From Gadus chalcogrammus (lineage: Eukaryota > Chordata > Actinopteri > Gadiformes > Gadidae), in assembly GCF_026213295.1 (NCBI RefSeq), contig NC_079426.1:22399535-22463534 (forward strand): a DNA stretch of 64,000 nucleotides, in the 5' to 3' direction. Under the pieces are notes generated by a model. The model worked only from the letters and a program-made list of their open reading frames with translations, made no database searches and was not told the DNA's origin. Positions within the stretch are counted from its first letter, which is position 1, and each line of letters starts with the position of its first letter. The position numbers and the translations under genes were made by a program. Of this stretch, positions 54,563-64,000 are shown piece after piece.

Positions 54563-55492
54563 CGCATCCGCAGCAGGCTGGGGAACTGTACACAAAGGTC
54601 AGGGTATCAACGGACCCTGGTGGGGCACCTAGGGGTCTCAGCATATCAACTTGTTGGAGCTGTGGGCTGTTTGTCTAGCCCTAAAGCACTTACTACCGTG
54701 GCTCATGGGTCAGCATGTCATAGTCAGAACCGACAGCACAGTGACAGCTGCGTTCATCAACAGGCAGTTTGGGCTCCTCAACCCACTGCAAGCTGGCATT
54801 AGCTCTGTGGCTATCGGCTTATCCACAGTTCAGTTCACTCAGGGCCGCTCATATGCCAGGGCCCTTAAACGTGGCGGCGGACATGTTGTCCAGAGGGGGA
54901 CCGAGTCCAGGAGAGTGGAGAATCCACCCCCAGGTGGTCGAGAGAACCTGATTCCGATTTGTCTGGGTGGAGATGTTGGCCTGTTTGCGACTTTGGAATC
55001 TTCTAATTGCCCACTGTTCTTCTCCCTGAGGAAAAACGATCCTCCTCTGGGATGGGATGTGCTGGCAAACCCTTGGCCGCAGACCCTGCTCTACGCCTTC
55101 CCCCCATTCACCCTCCTCCAAGCCCTTTTGCACAGGGTACAAATGGAGCAGGTGAGGCTAATCCTGGTTGCTCTGTTTTGGCCTCACATGTCTTGGTTCT
55201 CGACGATTACTACCCTAACAGAGGGTCAGCCATGGATTCTTTCTCTCAGGGGGAACCTCCTGTCTCAGGCAGGCAGGAAATTGTTCCACCCCTACACAGC
55301 AGGGCTGAGGCTGGTAGCCTGGCCCCTGACAGGGACTGGCTCCTGGCCCTAGGGTTAACGGAGGCAGTGGTGCAAACGATGCAAGAAGTCCGAGCTCCAT
55401 CAACTAGGGCAGCCTACCCTAATCTAGGCGACTCTTCACAGGGTGGTGCCAGGCACACCAGACAGACCCCTCTTGGACTTAACCCAGGACAT
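54563..55492 (+). pseudogene. DIRS B RNase H and start of recombinase
   Basis: Continues DIRS B after the 11.3 kb insertion in the same phase. RNase H blocks: ASAAGWGT, LLELWAVCLALKHLL, VIVRTDSTVTAAFINRQ. The VGLFATLESSNCPLFFS and ANPWPQTLLYAFPPFTLL region follows, then the recombinase start ALGLTEAVVQTMQEVRAPSTRAAY split between two frames near 55345-55420. Several stops. Confidence 0.75.
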
Positions 55493-56045
55493 CCCTGGAC
55501 AGACTGCAATATGTGCAGAATTCAGCTGCCAGGGTCTTAACTGGCATTAAGCCCTGGCAGCAAATCAACCCCACCCTGATGCAGCTCCACTGGTAACCTG
55601 TCAAGTTCTGCATTAAATTCAAAATTCTACTACTCACATACAAGTCCCGTCCCGCTCTGGCCCCCCCGTTACCTCTCTGACCTCCTCCACCCTTACACCC
55701 CCCTGCGGTCCCTCAGGTCCTCTGACAAGGACCAGCTGGCAATTGCTCGCACTAGACTCAAGATCTTTGGGGATAGGGCCTTTTGCATGTCCGCCCCAAC
55801 TCTGTGGAATCAGCTCCCCCCCCACATCCGCTCTGCCTCTTCCGTGGAGACTTTCAAAAAGTACACGAAAGCACACCTTTTCTCTGAGGCCTATGACCTC
55901 TAACTCACGACCCCACCCAGCGCCTTGCACATTTGCACTCTCACTCACTCGCCTCCACACACACCCTCACCCCCCTCTCTTGTGAAGCGACCTTGAGTAT
56001 CCTGAAAGGCGCTATATAAAATCAATTCATTATTATTATTATTAA
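55490..56045 (+). pseudogene. Second L2/CR1-like LINE 3' fragment
   Basis: Contains LDRLQYVQ-type, LMQLHW and FKILLLTYKS blocks and the DRAFCMSAPTLWNQLPPHIRS block, a 3' UTR with an aaaggcgctatataaaat block and an (ATT)n tail at 56031-56045. It is inserted in the DIRS B recombinase. Confidence 0.82.
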
Positions 56046-56536
56046 CCTGCTCTTTCTGCAGTCGAAGTCAGGGGCCCGTAAATCCGCAGTCACCCTGAGA
56101 GGCATGGTTGCAGCTATCAAGACAGTCCGTATCGGAGAGTTTGCAATTAGTGAGGATGGTTGCTCCATGATCTTCCGATACCTCAAGGGGGCACGAAGAC
56201 TTACGGCGCCCAGTAGGGGTCCTCCGGTACCTCCTCCGGGACTTGGATCTTGCCCTTGAGGCTCTGCGGTATCCGCCTTTTGAGCCCCTCGGCAATGTGG
56301 ACCTAAAGTGGCTCTCTCTAAAAACAGCTTCCCTCTTGGCCACCAATACAGCTGTCCGTCCACAGGGACTGTTGTACTTTTTCTCAGGAAGGGTCGAAGA
56401 CGCTTCTTCGCTCCAAACCAGCCTTCTTGCCAAAGTCCTGTCTGACTTCCATCTCTCCCAGATTGTAGAGCTGCAGTCCCTACATGTCTCAGGAGCGGAC
56501 CAGCAAGCACTATGCCCAGTAAGGGCCCTGTCGTGA
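56046..56536 (+). pseudogene. DIRS B tyrosine recombinase remnant
   Basis: Resumes with a FRYLKGARRLTAPSRG block, then in another frame EALRYPPFEPLGNVDLKW, SLKTASLLA and, at the end, ALCPVRALS. The catalytic HxxR and Tyr are missing; the element is cut at 56536. Confidence 0.72.
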
Positions 56537-57110
56537 AACCCCTTGGAATCTCCTCACCTCCTAGCGCTTATGTCACTCAGATTGAATCTGCCTTCGGTGT
56601 TATGGAGGAAGGAGAGGAGCTCTTTGCAGCATTTCTCAGCTCAAACCAGAACAATGGGGAGAATCCCTCAGCATATCTGAACCTGCTCCACACCCTCCTC
56701 ACGAAACCTATTTCTAGAGGGGGAGCCTCAGTTGGAAATTCAAACGAACCCTTACACAGACATTTCTGCCAGGCCTGTTGGGATCAGATCATCGTCATAG
56801 GTCTACAGTAAGAGCCAAAAAAGAGCAATCATTCTGTGAATTTCTCCTCATGTTGAGAGCCGAGGAAGATTGCCGTTCAGCAAAGCTAGACAGAATGAAA
56901 AAACTGCTAGGTGCTTTAAAGCTGTCGCACAAGCCCATCACATCTTTGACATTCCCTCCTATTATAGTGGTCCTGCCCCATCGCCCACCCCAAAAGAAAT
57001 TGAAGCATCAAAGCTTGAAAAGAAAGTGAATGAGCTAACTGAACAGGTAGAGAAGTTGAGAAAAGACTCACACAACCTCATGCATGATAACAGGCCAGCA
57101 TCATAACCAA
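56537..57110 (+). pseudogene. Gypsy E gag (PNMA-like) fragment
   Basis: Frames at 56537-56811 and 56778-57029 carry a capsid-like block (IESAFGVMEEGEELFAAFLS, NPSAYLNLLHTLLTK) resembling the gag of Gypsy elements related to the PNMA/ZCCHC host genes, then a coiled-coil segment (VNELTEQVEKLRKD). Confidence 0.65.
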
Positions 57111-57188
57111 AACAAGGTGAAACATTTAAGCTTGAATGTAAGATAGCTGAGCTAACAAAACAAGTTCAGAAGCTATCTCAGAATCAAA

Positions 57189-57377
57189 ATGAGAGGGAGA
57201 GCACTAAGAGAAAGGAGTGTCTTGCAATTAGCGAGAAATAACAGGAGACTCATTAGAATTCCTGGAATGCCAAGAGCTGGGTTCTGTTTTAAGTGTAGAG
57301 AAGACAATCAAATTGCTGGTCAAAGGAAACGATTCCATCACCATTCCTGCAAAACGAAAGTGCTGCGTCATGGGTGA
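57189..57377 (+). pseudogene. Gypsy E zinc knuckle fragment
   Basis: A short frame with AGFCFKCREDNQIAGQ, half of a CCHC knuckle; the second half has decayed. Confidence 0.55.
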
Positions 57378-57418
57378 TGTCAAACTGAGAACACACACAC
57401 TGTCAGAATACAGCTTTT

Positions 57419-57955
57419 GTGCTTGAACCACATGAACAACATGGGCTGCACATCACCCCACTTGGAACTCAACTAAATGCACCTTGTCAGGACAAGTCTA
57501 TCACTGACAACCTCAAACTCAACCTTGATAACTCACCGCTATCTGAACAATGGAAAGAGCACATCACCACTAAGCTGAACTCCATTTCAGAAGTCTTCGC
57601 AGTAGATGACTTGTCATACGGTCACACCACTGCTGTAAAGCATCACATCAGGCTGTCTGATGAGACTCATTTTAAGAAGAGGCTGAGATCTATTCATCAC
57701 AATGACAGAGAGGCAGTAAAGCAACACCTCAAAGAACTGTTCGATGCAGGAATCATTCAAGAGCCAGAGAGCCCGAACCCTCAGAGATGCATATTCCCTT
57801 CCGAAAATTGAAGAAACATTTGCAGCCCTCAGAGCTGCTAAATGGTTTTCCGTAATGGATCGGCTATTATCAGGTCGGCATTGCTGAGGAAGATAAGTCT
57901 AAAACCCCTTTTGTGTGTCCCCTGGGCTTCTTTGAATAACAAATCCCGCAGACGC
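57419..57955 (+). pseudogene. Gypsy E RT amino end
   Basis: The VKHHIRLSDETHFKKRLR and LKELFDAGIIQEPESP blocks are the start of a Gypsy RT; FAALRAAKWFSVMD and a PFVCPLGFFE-like end follow out of frame. The sequence stops at 57955, before the YLDD. Confidence 0.72.
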
Positions 57956-58517
57956 GGAGTAGGTTTTTTAAATTAATGAGAGGTACTGTAATACTGTCGT
58001 GGTCCGGGAATAAATATGTACCCCAGATCTTGAGCTGCTATCCATCACACTTCACCCCTTCTATTTTTTGAGGGAGTTCCCCCAGCTTTTCTTCACCCTT
58101 GTTTTCATTCATCCACGGGCGAACGTCGCATCAGCCAATCAGCTGTGCAACTACTAAGAAGAACTCCACTTCTGACTTGTGCTATGGTTCAGTACCTGCC
58201 GCTTTCAGATCCCTGCCTTAGGGCTGGGCGATTTTTTCGGTTTAAACGATTAATTTGCATTTTTACTTTCCTACGGTTTGTGAAATGGCGGAACCGAAAA
58301 ATCGCAATCTAAAAACAGTTCTATACTCTTCTGATTTGTTTTGCTAAATACAGACTCCGTAGTAGCCTCCTCTCTCACTTTCCAGAACGCGCGCAAAACT
58401 CAGCCAAAACTCAGCCTACTACAATCACATTCACCTCGCCCCCGACAGACTTAGGGGAGAGCCGGGTCGATTGAAACACTTTTCAATTAAACGTCTTTTT
58501 CAAAGATGACTAGCCAA
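57956..58517. other. Unassigned DNA with one hAT-like end
   Basis: A ttagggctgggcgat block at 58218 resembles the terminus of fish hAT elements, but its partner was not found. No gene. Confidence 0.4.
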
Positions 58518-59456
58518 TGACACTAACGGTTGCCCGCTTGCCCTGGGCAAGTAAAAGTTTAGATTTTTTCTGGTTGCCCGAACGGGCAAGTGGATTTTGG
58601 TTGGATGTTAATATAAAGGCTATTTATTCAAATGTTTTTAGAAACTGCAGAGCAACCTTTTGTTCCGCAAAATCACACAAAATAGAAGTATTTGCAATTG
58701 ATCTTCAATTGGTCTTCTCTTCTCTCGGAAAGCGAGTTAACAGACACGCATCGCTTCAGTGCGAATATAGCCCGCCTTCTGTCACTCACTCGCAGTGCGG
58801 TCTCAGGCAGTGATTCGCTAAAGGTTAGCCTACACAGCTAGCATCTCAAGTGCAGCGCCTCCGCGAACGTTTTAGGTAGAAGGAAAATGGAGGAGTGATG
58901 GAGGAGTGCAGTTTGGAAGTCTCATCTCATCTCATTTTCGTCCGCTTATCCGGGGTCGGGTCGCGGGGGGAGCAGCTCAAGCAGGGGGCCCCAGACTTCC
59001 CTTTCCCGGGCCACATTGACCAACTCTGACGGGGGGATCCCGAGGCGTTCCCAGGCCAGTGTTGAGATATAATCTCCCCACCTAGTCCTGGGTCTTCCCC
59101 GAGGTCTCCTCCCCACTGGACGTGCCTGAAACACCTCCCAAGGAAGGCGCCCAGTGGGCATCCTTACCAGATGCCCGAACCACCTCAGCTGACTCCTTTC
59201 TAAGTGAAGGAGCAGCGGCTCTAATCCGAGTTCCTCACGGATGGCTGAGCTTCTCACCCTATCCCTAAGGGAGACGCCAGCCACCCTTCTGAGAAATCTC
59301 ATCTCGGCCGCTTGTACCCGCAATCTCGTCCTTTCGGTCATCACCCAGCCCTCATGACCATAGGTGAGGATAGGAACAAAGATCGACCGGTAGATCGAGA
59401 GCTTTGCCTTGCGGCTCAGCTCTCTTTTCGTTACAACGGTGCGGTAAAGCGAACGC

Positions 59457-60219
59457 TTTACCGCTCGGCATAGAATTCTATGCCGAACAGATAATTGTAT
59501 TCCGAATGAGTCGTATATATGATCATTTTCTATTCTGCATAGAAATCTATGCGGATCAGATGTGTCCATGTAAACGCGGCTAGTGTAAACAGTAAAAGAA
59601 CATTGCATCGAAGAAACGTTCTGGAGCTTCATTCATTCCACATTCTTTCTAGTTAGCTATCTGTCTACGCCTTGCAAGGATGCAGTTGTTAGGACAAAAT
59701 AGTAAAAGGACGATTACACAGTGGGTGAAGACAAAGGAGCAACCTTGTATCACTCAGCTCGTCAGAAACGCACAGCTACAAAATGACAACTTCTCAGGAA
59801 GAAGATAAAGCACCTGTGACTTTAGAAACGAGGTCACGCGTAAGCAGTGTGTCGGTTAGGTCCAGCGCATCAACAGCTAGCAGCGCTGCCACAAAGGCAA
59901 GGGCCAAGGCAGAAGCATCTAAAGTAAAATTTGCCTACGCTGAGAAGGAAGCTGCTATGCTTAGGGAGAAAGCTTGCATTGAAGAACAAAAGCAGGAAGT
60001 ATTGGCCGAAGTAGCACGCCGCAAATCAGAGGTGGAGGCTGACCATCACATGCTACAGCTAGAGAAGGAGGCAGTAGCAGCGTCCAGAGAAGCAGACGTC
60101 TACCAAGCTGCAGCCAAGTGGGAAGACGACCAGCCGCTGGATTTGGGAGATCAGAGCAACAGGGAGTATGTGCGGAACACTCCAGTGCAACACGCTCCAC
60201 AGCCATTTCAATACCGATT
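59457..60219 (+). mobile_element. Insertion in Rex3 copy 2
   Basis: Starts with inverted blocks (ggcatagaattctatgcc, then atagaaatctatgcgg) and includes a plus-strand ORF at 59783 with a coiled-coil region. The catgtaaacgcgg/ccgcatttacatg motif recurs near 63376-63402. Its terminal boundaries are unclear. Confidence 0.65.
59783..60216 (+). CDS. Coiled-coil gag-like ORF, fragment
   Basis: About 145 residues: a Ser/Thr-rich N-terminus (VSSVSVRSSASTASSAA) and a long Ala/Glu/Lys-rich coiled coil (residues 38-112), then a Pro/Gln-rich tail that runs into Rex3 sequence near 60219. It resembles the amino end of gag-like ORFs of fish retroelements (BEL/Pao type suspected); no catalytic domain. Confidence 0.5.
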
Positions 60220-60444
60220 CTCCGGCCAATCTCACGCTCCATAGTACCCTCACTCACGAACAAGACCCCGAGGTACTTGAACTCCTTCACTTGGGCTAAG
60301 GACTCATTTCCTACCCGGAGTAAGCAATCCATCGGTTTCCTGCTAAGAGTCATGGCCTCAGATTTAGCGGTGCTGATCCTCATCCCAGCCGCTTCACACT
60401 CGGCCGCCAGCCGATCCAGTGAGTGCTGAAGGTCACAGGAAGTA

Positions 60445-61108
60445 CTTTGGAAAATTAGTATTCAAAGCTTAAATCAGTATTCGGAGCTTCGTTGTTTTTT
60501 TTCACGTACGTGACGTTACCAGAGCGAGGGAGGCAAACTATAAGCGTCAGCGACACCAAGCAGAGAAGCGAGAGACGTGGAGGAAGAATAGATATCTTGT
60601 TTCCTTTTACTCTATAACACAACATTAGTGGGATCTCGGGAGGAAAAGTAATAATTAGCGAAATGCTAACCTTAGCTTAGTTGTTTGTTTACGTTCGCTA
60701 CAGCACCGTGCCAATCAGCTGTGACTGGCTTGCTGCAGAGCGTGAGCGTCTTGGGAAGACAATATAATGGATATAAATATGGACACATAAGACAATCAAT
60801 ATTCGGTATTTGTTATGGATTTATTGTACAAATTCCCTGAAAAGATGCACGTTCCAGGATAATTTGGAACGGAACAACAGCTGTTCGCTTTCACAGGGAA
60901 AAACTAAGGAACTTCAACCTACTTAGGCCTGCTAATTAAACTTCAAAAAAATATGCAGATACTGTCAAAATCGGTTCCAGGGAGTATATAGGGATTATTA
61001 ATGTTGTTTTTGATGTTTTTTTTTTTCTGGAACGAGCATTCGAATATTCGCTCGGAAAAACCAACGAGTATTCGAAGCCTGAAAAATGGCATTCGGGCCA
61101 GCCCTAAT
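60445..61108. mobile_element. hAT-like element fragment
   Basis: Ends in gcattcgggccagccctaa, the inverted form of a TTAGGGCTGGCCCGAATG end; both flanks contain attcgaa/ttcggagctt motifs. The left terminus is missing. Confidence 0.5.
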
Positions 61109-64000
61109 GGTAATTAAACATTGAAACACCTGCGGTTTATAGTCCAAATGCGGCTTATATATGTACACATAATTAAAATTTTCTGCTGCGGCTTATACTC
61201 CGATGCGCCTTATAGTGCGGAAATATGGTATATATTACATGAAAGCTGAGCCTCCACTTATTCCAACAGTCCAAACCATATCATTCTGTGACTAAAACTC
61301 GCAAATAACAACTTAAGAAGAAACGTCCCCTTTTCTTTTAACAACCAAAAATGAAATATTACCTTTGTGATTTTTGTCCACAAAGTTGATTCTGATCGAA
61401 TAAAACCACCATAAACAGATTATCCAGTGTCTGGGCCAAATTTTGCAACTAAACATGGTGTTTTCAATCAATGAATAAGAGAAGGTTTCTTAGGAGGTAG
61501 GTAAAATGCCTTCAATCAGAAAACATATTCTTCAGCGATATCTAGTGGCCATATATTTATTTGCGAATGTTTGGCTTGGTGCATTCGATTATATTTGCCC
61601 TGAAATTTAAATAGAGTGTCAAAATTGTAAGATATCTACCTTTATTTGTGTCTCATAGTAAGACAGCGCTCCCAAGTGATAACATCCAACTGATAATTAT
61701 TTCAGGTGGAAATGTTATCTTCCACTTATGCTGTGTTCCATGGCTTTATTCACTTTAACCAAGTATTATCCCCATTGAATATTTCACTTGCACAACAATC
61801 TTTCTTTTGGCACAAAAGAATGATTGGAGTATAATATTGAGTGATCATGTTCAATGTGATCCTAGGTGGACTTTATCGCCCTTGCAGTTGTGGAGATATA
61901 CTCTATTTACTTTGGGTATGTTCTTTCCTGAAAAAAACTTTTCCCCTGATATCGAAAATGGTATAGAATATCGATATTTTTCCAGGAATAGTGTCGAAGT
62001 TAGAAAATCCAGTATTGTGACGGACAACACTACTAGAAAAGCGTTTGTGATTATTCAGTTAGAGCTATAAGAAACTTGAAAGTTAAAAAATACATATTTT
62101 TGGTACTACCTCTGACATGTACATTTGCATAAAATCATGCAGGTCTACATATAACTAGGCGATAGCTTTAATAGGTTGCAACGGTGGACTGAAATCACTT
62201 CATGGCACGATGTGACCGCTCGATAAATAAGTAAACAAAGAGAAATTTGTTATTTTTTAAACACATGTGTGGAAGCTAACATTCAGCTTCAGTCTGAGCT
62301 AGGATGATTGTTCTGAGCCCCCCCAAAACCAGGCCAGGTGCCTGGCAGAAAGAGCCCCGTTCACGATTCTGATTATAATTGGGGCAAGTGAACATTACAT
62401 TCGGGGAAGTTGAACCTGACCTGTACTTGCCCGATGGGCAAGTGCTTTTGAAACCTTAGTGTCAACCCCTGAAGCATGTAAGTGTTCGTGGGGTCACGGT
62501 GATTTTGACCTGATAACCCCACGAAGAAACGGCTCTGAAATGACCTTTGGGCTGGGTTGTCACGTGGCAAGTGACATCTGCCGACAGGTCTGACAGGATG
62601 ATTGACAGCTACCCACCTTCCACTGAAGTGATGAGAATAGTAGACGCTAATTACAATTACTATTACAATTGCAACAGAAAACCAATTAAGAAAAACGATC
62701 AGAGGATACAGGTAAGGCATCTGATGTGGAGGGGGACACATAATGCTAGTTAGTTTGCTACTTTCGACATGCTGGCTAGCTCAGCTAGCCTCAGATAAAT
62801 GGGAGCTACCTCAACTAACGGGCTATGATTGTTTGTATGTAACTAAAGTCAGCTTTATCCAGAGTTTGCTTTACAAAAAGTGTTCTGACTTAATCTATTT
62901 GCTCCTCTTTACTGTTTAAACTTGTACAAGAAGGACACCTACTGGTGTACCCTGGTATCGCACCCTACGTGCCTTTGTTTTGTTTTGCCTCGCAGCGAGA
63001 ATCTAGTTCTAACGTGTTCAGAGAGATGTGTGAAACGAAGCTGTTTCTCACGTTCAGATCCCTGGAGTAGATGCGTCCGTAAGTGTTGTTCGCAATTATT
63101 GGTTGAGTTATTAGATGTAAACACTCGTGAAAATGTTTCTGTTATACTTTACTGTTATACGTTATGTTTGATTAAGAACACTTTTCAACTCATCGCTCGC
63201 TAACTATCCTCCGCCGCAAAGCAGCGTGCATGGTTATCCTCTGATATGATTAGCATGTTGCTTGTGAATATAAAACACATGTTGATGAGATAGTAATTTG
63301 ACATATGGTAATTTGATGTCTTTCTGTTTATTTTATAGTTTTACGAAAAAAGAATGAGAGCAACAGTATCCGCATTTACATGGCACATCTGATCCACATA
63401 GATTTCTATGCCGAATAGATCTATTCCTAAAATGTGATCCGAATGTACTGTATACATGGCAGTAACAAAAGTGTCCATTATGTCTCTCACGCACACCTGA
63501 CACATCTCTGGACCGGCGGCGACATAACGGACGTCTTATCACTATTTGGCATTGTGAATTTGATTTGAATGAAAGCACAGCAGGAGAGAGCTTTTCTCTG
63601 CCTGCTCCTTCAATTAAGGAGGACGACAGCACAGCTACGTCAATTTCTCGTCCGATCTTTATATTTACCCCCACCTCCGCTGCAAACAAGAGGAATTTTC
63701 AAGCGAGTCCGCAGCCAAGACTGGTGGGAGAGAGTGGTCTCTCTAAGTTAAGAAGTATTTTAACGTTCAGCCTGCAAAAGTACTAGTAGTAGCCTACTCA
63801 TTTACAGTTATCTCAGACACGCGCGGACACTACGATACGCGAACACTTACGCGTCATTAATAAACACCCATGTCCCGTCGCTTAGCAACCGGACACGCTT
63901 ACCGGACTACTTACGGAGTGACAACAAAGACGGAAACAGGCAATAAATCCACTTTCCTTGACAGCGGTCAAGTTCGGTGTGCATAAAAGTACAGACGGAG
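61109..64000. other. Right part of window, no supported gene
   Basis: 61140-61235 carries gcggcttat/gcgccttatagtgcgg phrases as in transposon ends. An ORF at 61807-62070 (87 codons) has no recognisable features. A possible exon at 62598-62711 ends in a cag/gtaagg donor. 63376-63460 is an inverted repeat-rich segment shared with 59480-59575. Otherwise AT-rich and unassigned. Confidence 0.45.
62598..62711 (+). CDS. Candidate first coding exon, unassigned
   Basis: ATG at 62598 followed by an open frame (MIDSYPPSTEVMRIVDANY...) to a consensus donor at 62712 (gtaagg). No partner exon or family was recognised, so it may be chance. Confidence 0.2.

Larger units (their letters stand above)
58920..60440 (-). 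mobile_element. Rex3: Rex3 LINE copy 2, 5' truncated and interrupted
   Basis: Minus strand. The 3' part (59456-58920) covers the RTE C-terminal region with the full ending RPRGRPRTRWGDYI, then the short 3' UTR and an atgagatgagatgag tail. The 5' part (60440-60220) matches copy 1 at 3110-3310. A 763 bp insertion separates them, between two bases that abut in copy 1. Confidence 0.88.
58518..62464. mobile_element. Possible DNA transposon with TGACACTAA ends
   Basis: The left end TGACACTAACGGTT (58518) and the right end (minus strand TGACACTAAGGTTT from 62464) are inverted and share gggcaagt subterminal motifs. Rex3 copy 2 and a hAT-like piece lie between. The pairing could be coincidental. Confidence 0.35.

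Noticed and set aside
61807..62070. 87-codon plus-strand frame
   Set aside because: No splice context, no motif and ordinary AT-rich composition; likely chance.

Overview
The window looks like nuclear DNA of a teleost fish. The support is spliced exons of a vertebrate multi-pass membrane protein gene (tmem26), a Rex3 LINE, several Ty3/Gypsy families, DIRS retrotransposons and typical fish MITEs. About 90% of the sequence is transposon-derived and strongly nested. There is no bacterial-type operon, CRISPR array or recognisable RNA gene. Only the tmem26 exons are confidently host coding sequence.

Layout. 1-10321: a decayed minus-strand Ty3/Gypsy element (gag, protease, RT, RNase H, integrase, each in a different frame) whose 3' LTR is split by an almost complete Rex3 LINE. 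10322-11650: no gene, one perfect hairpin. 11650-14789: two Gypsy relics fused head to tail, the second a Sushi-type chromovirus with a visible self-priming PBS. 15210-21657: the last three recognisable tmem26 exons on the plus strand. The 5.7 kb intron between the second and third holds a DNA transposon, a Gypsy element nested inside it, a foldback and an L2/CR1-like LINE tail. 21660-23466: microsatellite and three inverted-repeat elements. 23467-35640: two tandem copies of a ~6 kb giant palindrome (arms ~2 kb, loop ~0.9 kb) with no protein-coding capacity. The two copies carry the loop in opposite orientation. 35641-36514: a pogo-like element remnant. 37141-39985: a decayed DIRS element containing a solo LTR.

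40829-56536 is a triple nest. A plus-strand DIRS element (B) is interrupted by an 11.3 kb TA-flanked DNA transposon with CACTGTAAAA ends (43271-54560). That transposon carries its own four-exon gene and a TTAA-flanked MITE, and is itself interrupted by a structurally complete 5.8 kb DIRS element (A, 44075-49861). Element A has inverted terminal repeats, an internal complementary region, an RT/RNase H frame and a tyrosine recombinase frame. 56540-57955: a Gypsy relic with a PNMA-like gag. 58518-64000: Rex3 copy 2 with an insertion, hAT-like and other DNA-transposon ends, and otherwise unassigned AT-rich DNA.

The most unusual structure is the pair of giant palindromes with the flipped loop. The clearest mechanistic signatures are the DIRS circle-junction architecture, the Sushi self-primer and the exact empty-site reconstruction of the triple nest. 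All identifications come from reading motifs and repeats by eye; no database search was run.
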